Shown one piece after another: positions 1 to 7,526 of a stretch of DNA of 28,256 nt. Each line of letters begins with the position of its first letter. Positions within the stretch are counted from its first letter, which is position 1. This DNA comes from CAJYAN01 sp046484825. Lineage in GTDB: Bacteria; Pseudomonadota; Gammaproteobacteria; UBA6429; Thiohalophilaceae. The DNA is taken from assembly GCA_046484825.1 (NCBI GenBank), contig JAWOIE010000270.1, positions 1 to 28,256 on the forward strand, given 5' to 3'. Under the pieces are notes generated by a model. It was not told the DNA's origin and searched no databases. It saw only the letters and a program-made list of their open reading frames with translations. The position numbers were made by a program, and so were the translations under genes.

Positions 1-3000
1 TCATGACGAGATTCAAGGTCTGTGGACCAAAGGCATTTTCTATATTAAAGCGACCGTAACGGATATCGGCATTGTTGATGAGCTGTGTATGGGTGGTGCT
101 ACCGCCATTGAGCGCAAGATTATAGGGCGCCTTCATTAAGGTGCCGTCGCTATCCTGTGGCGCAATACCGATTGTCAGGGGATTGTATGGCCCGTCCAAC
201 GTGGCTGCGCGCGCAAACTGGAGCGTATTTGTGATGTTGGCAACGCCATTCACAAATAAGGTGCTGCCGGTGTGAGCGCTGCTCAGGCGCGCGGTGTAGT
301 CAGTATTATTTGCGGTTGCGCCGTAGTTAAAAGTCGCCACACCCGTTGTTGGATCCAGCTTGGCAAAGGCGCCGCTATAATTTTGCGTGACAAGGTCATT
401 ATGGTTACGTGCCTCAATGCTATAGGCTAGACGAAAATCCTCATCCATATACGTAAAGGTGTCGAGGCAGCCGGGCAGGTCACTACGATTCGTTAATGTC
501 GGAGCTGAAACGGCAAAATGGTCAGGGGTAAAGCGACCGATATTGGCGCTCGTGCTGGCAGGAATGGTGAGTCCGAAATAGCTGGGCGCAGTAGCGGTAA
601 TGGTAAAGACGCCAACTTCATCCAGGGTTTGATTATTTATTACAACCTCACCATTGGCGGTGGCATCAAAATTGATACTGCTCACGCCAAGACTACCGTT
701 AGCCACCGCGGGGGCCACATTGGTGGTGGTTAAGGCCACGGTGTTGAGGCGAAAGTTGGGCGTAGTGGTATAGGTCGGGCCATTGTCACAGGCGGCACGT
801 ACTTTGAGATTAAAGCTCTCACCGGTTTTGCGAAACGCCGAACAGGCGGCGCTGGCAGGCGCACAGTCACTATTTGCATCATCGCTGTATACGTACAGGG
901 TTCCGGGCTTGCTGACAAAGGTATCGCTGCCGGTCATGGTAAGACCCGCTTCAGTACCCGTGCCGGTAAATGAGCTATGCAAGACAACTTCACCCGCGTC
1001 CTCATAATAAACAGTGACGGCAGCGGTGGCATTCGCATCAAAGCCAAGGCTGACCGGGGTGCCGGGTGAAGTAGTCGCTAACGTAGTATTGACGGCATTA
1101 TGTGTGAGTCGTAACGACTTAGTGCCTGTATTCGGACTTGAATAGGTGGTCCAGAAATTAATCGTCTCGGTACGATTTTGAAAAGCCGGCACACATTGAT
1201 CATTGGGCGCCGATTTTTTTACCGCCTGAACAGTAAAGCTGGCAGAGCCTTGACAGGCCGTAATATCCGGGGCGCTATAAATAAAGCCGCTATCGTGAAA
1301 CGTCAGTACGCAACTATTATTTACGGCGTTCGTATCCACACAGACATTTGAGCTAGTCGGTGCCGGTGAAGAGGATGTGATGCCGAGCGTGTACGCCCCT
1401 GCGGTGGTGCGGCGTAATTGAAATGTCCCCGAACCGGTAAAGCTCTGCGAGACGGCGGTGCCGGATGGCGTGGTATTTAAGGTGACGGTAGCGGCATTGG
1501 TATAGAGGGTAGAACAATCACTATTGGCGCAGGCGCGAACGGTGACTTCTTCAGGATTACAGGTGAGGGCACTGCCATCATGACGGATTTCATAGTGATG
1601 CAGCAGTATGCAAGTCCGTGCCGTACCATCCCAGTTTAGACCGAGTTGATAGTTATCATACATAGTCTTTATCAGATTGGCAGGCAAGGCATTCTTTGAG
1701 ACAATCACCTCGTCAATTTTGCCGTCAAAGAAATACTGGTTTGAGCCATAGCGTTTGCCGATAACAAGCGGATCGGTTGTTTGCACCAAAGTTGTTGCTG
1801 AAAAGAATTGCACGCTGCTTAGACTGCCATTGATATAGAGTTCCAGGTTATAGCCATTGAACACCAGGGCGACGTGGGTCCAGCTGCCTGTGGGGGGCAG
1901 GGCGGCAGTGACTTCATAGCGGCCTGCAACAGTCTCGGCACGACCCTTGATGACACCACTCTCGGAAAAGATCCCCATCTGCGCGCGCCCACTACCCCCC
2001 GCATGGACCGACTTGGCCATGACCTGGCGGACGCCACCCGCCCAGGTGTCCGGCTGGATCCAGGCGGTATAAGTCAGCGTGGAGCTGCCATTGAGTGAGC
2101 TGCTATTCGGTATCTCGAGATAATCATTGCTGCCATCAAAGTTACCGGCATTACAGAGATAGCCTGTGTCCGTTGTCAGGCCATTGTAGGCACGGCCATG
2201 ATTATTATTGCTGCTGATGTCGATGACATCATTGGATGTACCGCTCCATAGAGATTCATCCATGCGCCATTCGCTGCTGGTATTGGCATTGATTGTCCCG
2301 CGCGGGTAACTGTTGGCGAGCGTGGCATTGACCTGGCTATCCAGATAGAGATAGAAATAGACAATCCCGGAAGTACTGGCCGCGTTGGTGGGGACAGAGA
2401 CCGTCGCCGAGCTATCCCCGGCGGCAATGGTCACGGTACCAGCGGTGTAGGTATAGTCTGTGCCCGCCACGGCGGTGGCATCGAGAGTGCGGTAGTCAAC
2501 CGCCACGGCATAGGACTTTGGCGCACCCTCAAGCGTAAAGGTAAAGACGGCGGTCTGACCCTTTGTGACGATGACATCGGCCACAGTGATCACCGGTGCC
2601 GGTGAACCGTCCGGCGCCTCATCATTGGTATCTTCCTCTGTAGGCGGTGCCGCGGCCGACGTCGCGCTGTCCCAGTCACCGCTGCCATCCGGTGAGCGAA
2701 ACAGAAATTTGGCGCTGCCCCCCGGGGCGTTGGCCTGCGTATCATAAGGCAGACCGTTGATGGTGCAGCCCAGCTGGGTCTCCACCGCGCTGCGCCCGGA
2801 GACGCTCAGGTAATCAATGACATTGTTAGCGGCGTCGAGCAGGACCGCATCAAAGCCGGTATTGAAGTTGAAATAACGACCGATGGTGCCGTTTTTCAGC
2901 ACCAGCCACGGCAGACCGTCTTCGGCGAACGTGCTCAGGGAAACCGTGCCACTACAGCCGTCATTATCATTCTGGTTACCGGGCGCATTATATTCACAGA

Positions 3001-3253
3001 CGCGAATGCTCCAGGTGTCGTATATAGGTGAGGTGATGGCGGGGTCCATGACCTTGACTTCGACAAAGTCATCCGGGTCGTTGGCCTGATTGGCCCGGTC
3101 TTTGAAGAATTCATTGAGCGAGGCCCGGCCGGCATAAGGTGACAGCGTACAGTCGGCGGCATAGGAGACCGCTGGCAGCAGCAGTAGCAAGCCCAGGGCA
3201 TGGCGATATAGAAGTTGCCAGCGTGTACATGATATTGAGGTCAGAAGACTCAT
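1..3253 (-). CDS. mshQ: MshQ-like MSHA adhesin (partial, C-terminus beyond window)
   Basis: This is an open frame of about 1084 codons without a stop, running off the left edge. It starts at an ATG 11 bases after mshP, with an AGGTG ribosome site 8 bases upstream. Residues 1-33 are a signal peptide ending in a hydrophobic leucine run and SYA/A. Residues of roughly 215-320 form a Calx-beta-like unit with the typical VDYRT...GTDYT pattern. Residues of roughly 325-535 form a LamG/concanavalin-like unit that includes AGNFDGSNDYLEIP. The GRFTPDHF motif near residues 906-913 marks the DUF6701 domain found in MshQ proteins. Many cysteines suggest disulfides in the exported protein. Its place as last gene after mshP matches the MSHA locus, where MshQ is thought to be a pilus-associated or tip adhesin. 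The role is inferred; the family call is firm. Confidence 0.88.
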   Translation of the reverse strand, partial: MSLLTSISCTRWQLLYRHALGLLLLLPAVSYAADCTLSPYAGRASLNEFFKDRANQANDPDDFVEVKVMDPAITSPIYDTWSIRVCEYNAPGNQNDNDGCSGTVSLSTFAEDGLPWLVLKNGTIGRYFNFNTGFDAVLLDAANNVIDYLSVSGRSAVETQLGCTINGLPYDTQANAPGGSAKFLFRSPDGSGDWDSATSAAAPPTEEDTNDEAPDGSPAPVITVADVIVTKGQTAVFTFTLEGAPKSYAVAVDYRTLDATAVAGTDYTYTAGTVTIAAGDSSATVSVPTNAASTSGIVYFYLYLDSQVNATLANSYPRGTINANTSSEWRMDESLWSGTSNDVIDISSNNNHGRAYNGLTTDTGYLCNAGNFDGSNDYLEIPNSSSLNGSSTLTYTAWIQPDTWAGGVRQVMAKSVHAGGSGRAQMGIFSESGVIKGRAETVAGRYEVTAALPPTGSWTHVALVFNGYNLELYINGSLSSVQFFSATTLVQTTDPLVIGKRYGSNQYFFDGKIDEVIVSKNALPANLIKTMYDNYQLGLNWDGTARTCILLHHYEIRHDGSALTCNPEEVTVRACANSDCSTLYTNAATVTLNTTPSGTAVSQSFTGSGTFQLRRTTAGAYTLGITSSSPAPTSSNVCVDTNAVNNSCVLTFHDSGFIYSAPDITACQGSASFTVQAVKKSAPNDQCVPAFQNRTETINFWTTYSSPNTGTKSLRLTHNAVNTTLATTSPGTPVSLGFDANATAAVTVYYEDAGEVVLHSSFTGTGTEAGLTMTGSDTFVSKPGTLYVYSDDANSDCAPASAACSAFRKTGESFNLKVRAACDNGPTYTTTPNFRLNTVALTTTNVAPAVANGSLGVSSINFDATANGEVVINNQTLDEVGVFTITATAPSYFGLTIPASTSANIGRFTPDHFAVSAPTLTNRSDLPGCLDTFTYMDEDFRLAYSIEARNHNDLVTQNYSGAFAKLDPTTGVATFNYGATANNTDYTARLSSAHTGSTLFVNGVANITNTLQFARAATLDGPYNPLTIGIAPQDSDGTLMKAPYNLALNGGSTTHTQLINNADIRYGRFNIENAFGPQTLNLVM

Positions 3254-3264
3254 GGTAGGCACAC

Positions 3265-3711
3265 CTAAAACTCAAAGCGCAGTTGCAGGTTGCGTAGTGC
3301 AAATTCCGGATCGCTACTGATACCGTACCGGCCGGCGGCCTGGATTAGATAGAAGTTGCGTCCCTCAAGAGTACGAGATGAAATGTCGGTCGTTCCTGTC
3401 GTATTGATCAGGCCCGCACTGCTGAAGGTCAGGGTGTGTGCCCCGTTGGCCGCCGCACCGGCATACGCCGCCTGGTACATGCCCCATTGCAAAGCCGAAT
3501 GCGCGGCAAAATAGGCCTTGACCGATGTCACCTCCTGGCCAATGGATTGCTGGCTGGTGGTGGTTAACTGTAGAAGGCCCGTACCCAATAATGCCATGAC
3601 AACAATGATAAAAAGAGCACCGACCAGGGTAATACCCTTCTGGTCACGCAGGGAGAAGGAGATATTTGAATGCTGCGATTGATTAAGAAACATTGTAGAC
3701 ATGAACCTCAT
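3265..3711 (-). CDS. mshP: MSHA biogenesis protein MshP (PilX-like minor pilin)
   Basis: This is a 148-residue protein, or 142-145 residues if a later ATG at 3702 or 3693 is the start. The overlap with mshO and a GAGG motif near 3705 do not settle the start. Residues of about 26-49 form one hydrophobic helix after a KG processing-like site (ITLVGALFIIVVM). The residue at position +5 is not glutamate, as in PilX/MshP-type minor pilins that join the tip complex with MshO and MshQ. The rest is small-residue rich and probably periplasmic. It lies between mshO and mshQ in the canonical order, overlapping the mshO end by up to 29 bases, which suggests translational coupling. Identification rests on position and the N-terminal helix rather than on strongly conserved motifs. 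Confidence 0.8.
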   Translation of the reverse strand: MRFMSTMFLNQSQHSNISFSLRDQKGITLVGALFIIVVMALLGTGLLQLTTTSQQSIGQEVTSVKAYFAAHSALQWGMYQAAYAGAAANGAHTLTFSSAGLINTTGTTDISSRTLEGRNFYLIQAAGRYGISSDPEFALRNLQLRFEF

Positions 3712-4516
3712 GGCTGATACGGATGGTCTCGCCCTGGTCGGTAATGGTCAGATCAATGCGCAATAGTCCCGCGCGCTGCTGGCTGCCCGGATCATAAGTA
3801 AAGCTACAGGCGGTAACATTTTCCAGCAATAACGGCGGCGTGGCTTCATTAGGTGTGTCGGGTGTCGCAAAATTACTCGTGGCGCGAAGTAGATTTCCCC
3901 CCTGGCAGTAAAACAGGGTCGCGGTGGGTTCAATAATATGAAAGCGGCGGTTGGGGGAGTGTTGTGGAAAGGTGCCGCTGGCAAACTGGATGACGTCGGT
4001 ATCATTGACGCTATCACCATCGACATCCTTTTGTGCAATGCCGGTGATCTGCTTGCGACGACTGCCGATAGTATAAAGGGAGCTGTTGTTGAGGTTATAG
4101 ACCACCACCCAGTCATTGACGTTGGCACCGAGCCCGCTGCCGGAGATCACATCGAAGCTGCTGGCGGCGCCAACAGACGGTACCGGTAAGGGCGCGCGGG
4201 CCACGCCCGAGGCATAGACGCCGCTCTGGTCCTGATAGCGCCCGGCGTCCTTGACCCGCATAAAATAGAGTGTCGGCGCAGTATTATTACAACTGCCCGC
4301 CAGGCGGGTACAAATGCTATTGGGCAGGGCGTGGCGTACCTCGCGCTGAATGCGCTCAATGGCCAGTCGAGCACTCGATTGCAGGCGGTCACGGCGGACC
4401 TGGTTGTTATAACCTTCCATACTGCTACTGATAATCGAGGCCGTCATGGAGCCGACAATACCCAGCAGTACGATGACGACGATGACTTCGATCAGGGTAA
4501 AGCCGCGGGCGCGCAT
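3683..4516 (-). CDS. mshO: MSHA biogenesis protein MshO (minor pilin)
   Basis: This is a 277-residue type IV prepilin. A very short leader MRARG precedes the cleavage site G/FTLIEV, with glutamate at +5 and a long hydrophobic helix (residues 6-30). A segment starting with about RLQSSARLAIERIQREVRHALPNS is typical of MshO and PilW-like minor pilins. Paired cysteines near residues 64 and 70 and later near 203 and 236 suggest disulfide-stabilised globular parts. The ATG overlaps the mshD stop codon in a TGATG arrangement, so translation is probably coupled. It is expected to sit in the inner membrane and join the minor pilin tip complex with MshC, MshD and MshP. The call is well supported by sequence and gene order. 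Confidence 0.88.
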   Translation of the reverse strand: MRARGFTLIEVIVVIVLLGIVGSMTASIISSSMEGYNNQVRRDRLQSSARLAIERIQREVRHALPNSICTRLAGSCNNTAPTLYFMRVKDAGRYQDQSGVYASGVARAPLPVPSVGAASSFDVISGSGLGANVNDWVVVYNLNNSSLYTIGSRRKQITGIAQKDVDGDSVNDTDVIQFASGTFPQHSPNRRFHIIEPTATLFYCQGGNLLRATSNFATPDTPNEATPPLLLENVTACSFTYDPGSQQRAGLLRIDLTITDQGETIRISHEVHVYNVS

Positions 4517-5130
4517 CAGAAGTTGGTCCTGTAAGCGGAAAAGACCATGCGGGAGCTCAAATGGTCGGTAACAATGACATCAATGCGTTTGGCATCGTTT
4601 GCCAGAACCGTGGTACCGGTGCCCGGCGCCACGCTGTTCAGTTCATTACCGGCAAAGGCGACGCGGATACACACCGCAAAGCCGGCATACTCGCCGGCGA
4701 TGCTGGTCCCCGCCGCATTCAACATGGGCTGACAGGCCGAGGTGCAGGCGGCGTCGGCACTGGTAACGTTGTTGCCGCAATAAGAAATATTGTGATAATC
4801 ATCCACATCATCAAAGGTCGTGCGGTTCTCGCCCGGTTCGGCCTGCAATCCCGCACTCGCCGCATCACTTGAAGCGCAACGACTCCCAGTCGCATAGGTC
4901 ACACAGCCGCCACCATTGGGGGTGTTGTTGTCATAGGCCTTGAGTATGATCTCCTCCAGAAACGACTGGCCCAGTTCAATGGTCCGCAGGCGGATCATGG
5001 GGTCGGCGCTGTAACGGCTGCTGGTGAGATAAATCCCCAGCACGGCCACCAGCGCCACCGAGACAATGCTGATGTAGATCACCAGCTCAATGAGCGTCAC
5101 ACCGCGTTGCCGATTAGAGACGGTGGGCAT
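4516..5130 (-). CDS. mshD: MSHA biogenesis protein MshD (minor pilin)
   Basis: The protein has about 204 residues when started at the ATG at 5130. The frame is open further upstream to 5289. The internal start is preferred because AGAGGAG lies 7 bases before it and because it gives a normal prepilin leader, MPTVSNRQRG/VTLIEL, with glutamate at +5. The hydrophobic helix covers residues of about 12-34. A globular domain rich in cysteines follows. MshD is a minor pilin (pseudopilin) of the MSHA pilus, made at the inner membrane and cleaved by the prepilin peptidase. It overlaps the 3' end of mshC by 17 bases and its stop overlaps the mshO start, so mshC-D-O-P form one tightly coupled translational unit. 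Confidence 0.87.
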   Translation of the reverse strand: MPTVSNRQRGVTLIELVIYISIVSVALVAVLGIYLTSSRYSADPMIRLRTIELGQSFLEEIILKAYDNNTPNGGGCVTYATGSRCASSDAASAGLQAEPGENRTTFDDVDDYHNISYCGNNVTSADAACTSACQPMLNAAGTSIAGEYAGFAVCIRVAFAGNELNSVAPGTGTTVLANDAKRIDVIVTDHLSSRMVFSAYRTNF

Positions 5131-5590
5131 AGCCGGTCTCCTCTTCGATGCGGACCGTAAACGCGCCGCCCGCAATGCTAATGTCGGTACGGTTATTGGG
5201 CAGAGGTCGCCCCAGACTATCAAAGGTGATCGTGACGCTGCCGGCGCTAATGCCACCGGGCAGGTTGACACTGTAGGTGCCGCTGCCATTGGGATTGGCG
5301 ACTACCACTACTGGTGGGCCGACGGCCTGCACCTGATAGTGATTGCCGGTAATGACGACCTGCACATCACCCCCGCGCGCCATGGCCAGTTGCTGGGCAT
5401 AACGAAACGCCGTGACCAGCTCCTCGGCGGCATTGCGTTCGGTAAAACCCGAGGTTTGAAAAAAGCGCGGCGCGGCCACAAAGGCCAGGATACCGACCAG
5501 CAAGATGGTCACCACCAGCTCCACCAGGGTAAACCCTGATTGAAAAACCGGCGATCGCCGGTTTATTGGTTGCCGATTGGGCTTAGCCAT
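5114..5590 (-). CDS. mshC: MSHA biogenesis protein MshC (minor pilin)
   Basis: This is a 158-residue prepilin with an unusually long leader of 19 residues ending QSG/FTLVELVV. The cleavage site and glutamate +5 are intact, followed by a hydrophobic helix and AAPRFF. The region after it (ERNAAEELVTAFRYAQQLA) and a C-terminal beta-rich part with FDSLGRPL are typical of MshC/GspH-like minor pilins. No convincing ribosome site precedes the ATG: the five bases before it directly follow a perfect 10-base-pair hairpin. A second 20-base palindrome followed by T residues lies within codons 9-16. Both features suggest that mshC expression is held below that of mshA. No other in-frame ATG lies upstream of the cleavage site. 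Confidence 0.87.
   Translation of the reverse strand: MAKPNRQPINRRSPVFQSGFTLVELVVTILLVGILAFVAAPRFFQTSGFTERNAAEELVTAFRYAQQLAMARGGDVQVVITGNHYQVQAVGPPVVVVANPNGSGTYSVNLPGGISAGSVTITFDSLGRPLPNNRTDISIAGGAFTVRIEEETGYAHRL
5545..5564 (-). terminator. Terminator-like perfect palindrome inside the mshC leader
   Basis: This is a 20-base perfect inverted repeat centred on GCGATCGC. Read on the minus strand it is followed at once by two more T bases, giving a run of five T and then C. It lies within codons 9-16 of mshC, before the prepilin cleavage site. It has the form of a weak intrinsic terminator or attenuator, but the lack of a loop-forming spacer and the short T run keep confidence modest. Confidence 0.35.
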
Positions 5591-5595
5591 AACGT

Positions 5596-5619
5596 CTACG
5601 CCGACTAATGTCGGCGTAG
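5596..5619 (-). terminator. Intercistronic hairpin between mshA and mshC
   Basis: A perfect 10-base-pair stem (CTACGCCGAC with GTCGGCGTAG) closes a 4-base loop. On the minus strand it starts about 10 bases after the mshA stop and ends 5 bases before the mshC ATG. It lacks a T tract in that direction, so it is more likely an mRNA 3'-end stabiliser or processing element for the abundant major pilin transcript. On the plus strand it is followed by TTTTATATATT and could stop antisense transcription. Confidence 0.5.
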
Positions 5620-5628
5620 TTTTATATA

Positions 5629-6132
5629 TTATGGTGTATCGTCAATGACGATAGCGCCAGTTCCTGGTGTATACGTTATAGTCATACCTGGTACCGTTGC
5701 GTAGGTGTATACACAGGAAGGTGTAGCATCAATTGCTATTGCATAATCTGCGCCTGCTGTAACAGCGGCTGCGGCAGTACCAACATTGGTTGATGGAGGA
5801 CTTTGCATCAAACCGGTCCAAAGGGCTGTACAATCAGCTTCATCGTTGAACGTACCATCTGTGCCAACTGGCCAGCCAGTATTGTTAGTTTGGATAGTAC
5901 CATCACCAAAATTTGCGACTACAGCTGCTGTTGTACTTCCTTGGGCTAGCCAGCCAGCGCGCGCCAATGCTACGCCAGCAGCAAAGCCGCCACCGGCACC
6001 ATTCAGTGCAGCAATATGTGCTTGTTGGTTAACATTTAAAAATCTTGGTAAGGCAGTTGCTGACAGTATTCCCAAAATCAGGATCACCACCACCAGCTCG
6101 ATCAGGGTAAAACCACGTGATTGTTGTAACAT
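5629..6132 (-). CDS. mshA: MSHA major pilin MshA
   Basis: This is a 167-residue type IVa-like prepilin. A short leader MLQQSRG precedes FTLIELVVVILILGIL, with glutamate at +5. The proline at LPRFLNV and the AHIAALNGAGGGFAAGVALARAGWL helix match MSHA major pilins. A cysteine pair (EADCTALW and PSCVYTY) would form the C-terminal disulfide loop typical of MshA. A GGAGAG ribosome site lies 5 bases before the ATG. Its gene has visibly lower GC and more A/T-ending codons than the genes on either side. About 150 non-coding bases upstream probably hold its own promoter, and a hairpin follows the stop. An MshB-type minor pilin is the alternative, but the disulfide loop and position before mshC favour MshA. 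Confidence 0.85.
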   Translation of the reverse strand: MLQQSRGFTLIELVVVILILGILSATALPRFLNVNQQAHIAALNGAGGGFAAGVALARAGWLAQGSTTAAVVANFGDGTIQTNNTGWPVGTDGTFNDEADCTALWTGLMQSPPSTNVGTAAAAVTAGADYAIAIDATPSCVYTYATVPGMTITYTPGTGAIVIDDTP

Positions 6133-6281
6133 TTTGACTCTCCAGGGGTTGGTCCATTACGGCAACCGCAGTCGCCTGAACATGTGATTTCGCGCCGCCG
6201 CAGCGGCAATAACAGACCCTTTTCAGGGGAATTTCCTTATTACTGGTCTATCGACAGAAAAGCAGAAAAACTTTAATTATT
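6133..6281 (-). promoter_or_regulatory. Leader and probable promoter region of mshA
   Basis: This non-coding stretch separates the membrane-protein gene from mshA. Its distal half is AT-rich on the minus strand. It also holds short hairpin-forming pieces (CCCCT-gaaa-AGGG and GCCGC-tgc-GGCGG). A separate promoter for the major pilin is plausible, but I could not fix -35 and -10 boxes with normal spacing. Confidence 0.3.
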
Positions 6282-6863
6282 TTAGGCTCTTATCAGGATA
6301 AGTAACAGTATACTGCTAATTGCCGCAATGACCAGGCCCATAAGGCGAGGGTTTTGCTGTAGCAGGTGGTCCAGGGGGTTGAATTCCTGACTCAGAACGC
6401 GCGATTTCTGTCGGGTTGAGACCCACTGGTTCGCTCTTGTTTCCAGTGGTTTCAACAGGCTGGGGCGGACAACACAGGCCAGGCCAATGAAAAATATAGC
6501 CATTCCTGCAATCCACAGGAACCAGAACAGGGACTCGGCCAGCCAGGCCCACACGGCAGGGGTATTGGCCTGTACATGACCGGGGAGCTGCCCGTTCAGT
6601 ACCAGCAGGCCGATAGCACCCAGCATGAGCACCACGCCAACGGGCCGGGCGTGGCGATAAAAGTAGCGATCTATGTTCACGGGCACTTCCAGCGGCCGTG
6701 CTATCTTTCGACCGGAAAAGCGAATATTGAGGCGGTGTTGTAGTGACAATGCCCGGCTGGGGGCAATGACGAGCAACAGGCCAAATAGCCAGACGGCCGC
6801 AACGCTAATCTGAATAAACAGGACAATACTGTCAAACAGCCAGGCAGTGAGTTGTGGTGACAT
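6282..6863 (-). CDS. Unrecognised four-helix membrane protein in the MSHA locus
   Basis: This is a 193-residue protein I do not recognise. It has four likely membrane helices, at residues of about 7-33, 74-92, 104-131 and 173-192. Basic linkers (NIRFSGRKIARP, TRANQWVSTRQKSR) probably face the cytoplasm. GAGGAG lies 8 bases upstream of the ATG, so translation is well supported. It starts 12 bases after the upstream prepilin gene, so both are probably co-transcribed. It does not resemble MshF of Vibrio, which as I recall is shorter with a single membrane span, although it occupies a similar place between mshG and mshA. A role in MSHA assembly is inferred only from position. Confidence 0.75.
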   Translation of the reverse strand: MSPQLTAWLFDSIVLFIQISVAAVWLFGLLLVIAPSRALSLQHRLNIRFSGRKIARPLEVPVNIDRYFYRHARPVGVVLMLGAIGLLVLNGQLPGHVQANTPAVWAWLAESLFWFLWIAGMAIFFIGLACVVRPSLLKPLETRANQWVSTRQKSRVLSQEFNPLDHLLQQNPRLMGLVIAAISSILLLILIRA

Positions 6864-6875
6864 GCCGGGGACTCC

Positions 6876-7415
6876 TCAAGGCGGTGGTGGTTGCCAGGTG
6901 TAGGCTTCCGCCGGAACCAGATCGATACCGCCAATGTCGTCGATGCCGCGATCAAAGCGTTGATTACCATTGTTGTCGGTATAGACCAGCTGGATACGAT
7001 AGCGAATCCGCGGCGCACCTTCCAGGCTTGTGGAAAAGCCATCGGTATATTTCAAACGATATACTAAAAGTTGTGTGTCGTTGTCGTAGTACCAACGGCC
7101 ATCCTCTACAGGTTGATGTTTATTGTCGACTTCACCCAGATAGTTGGCAGGTGCCTGTGCCAGGAGCTGCATCGGGTTTGTCCCGACAAGGTTGGGTAGC
7201 AGGGAAAGTTGCTGGCGTAAGGCCAGGCGCGTTGTCTCCAGGCCCAGGGCCGTACGCATGGCGCCAACCACGGTTTGCATACTGGCGCGCTCGGCGACGA
7301 CACTCCATTGCCAGAATCGATTGACGGCAACAATACCAATCGTGGAAATAATGCTGATGACGACTACCAGTTCCAGCAGGGTAAAACCGCGTTGCCTGAG
7401 TCGTGGTAGCCGCAT
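6876..7415 (-). CDS. Type IV prepilin-like protein in the MshB/MshF position
   Basis: This 179-residue protein has the leader MRLPRLRQRG and the cleavage site G/FTLLELVVVISIIS, with glutamate at +5 and a hydrophobic helix through about residue 33. The C-terminal domain has aromatic and charged residues (GRWYYDNDTQLLVYRLKY, YTDNNGNQRFDRGIDD) and ends in a proline run. The DNNGNQRFDRG segment looks like an acidic loop that might bind calcium, as in some pseudopilins; that is a guess. It lies between mshG and the membrane protein, where other MSHA loci carry mshF and mshB. The sequence is too divergent for me to assign either symbol. No strong ribosome site is visible. It is probably a minor pilin. 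Confidence 0.78.
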   Translation of the reverse strand: MRLPRLRQRGFTLLELVVVISIISTIGIVAVNRFWQWSVVAERASMQTVVGAMRTALGLETTRLALRQQLSLLPNLVGTNPMQLLAQAPANYLGEVDNKHQPVEDGRWYYDNDTQLLVYRLKYTDGFSTSLEGAPRIRYRIQLVYTDNNGNQRFDRGIDDIGGIDLVPAEAYTWQPPPP

Positions 7416-7526
7416 GATTAGAAAAAGAACCCGCCAGGAGTGCCGTCCCGGCGCGATAGCGTATTTAGGGCATCTGCCTCGTGCGGGGACCGTGCCTCGG
7501 CGAGAGACGGAATAGACAGCAGGAAA

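Noticed and set aside
5131..5289. Upstream extension of mshD by 53 codons
   Set aside because: It would place a non-hydrophobic extension before the prepilin leader and overlap mshC heavily. The internal ATG at 5130 has a strong ribosome site.
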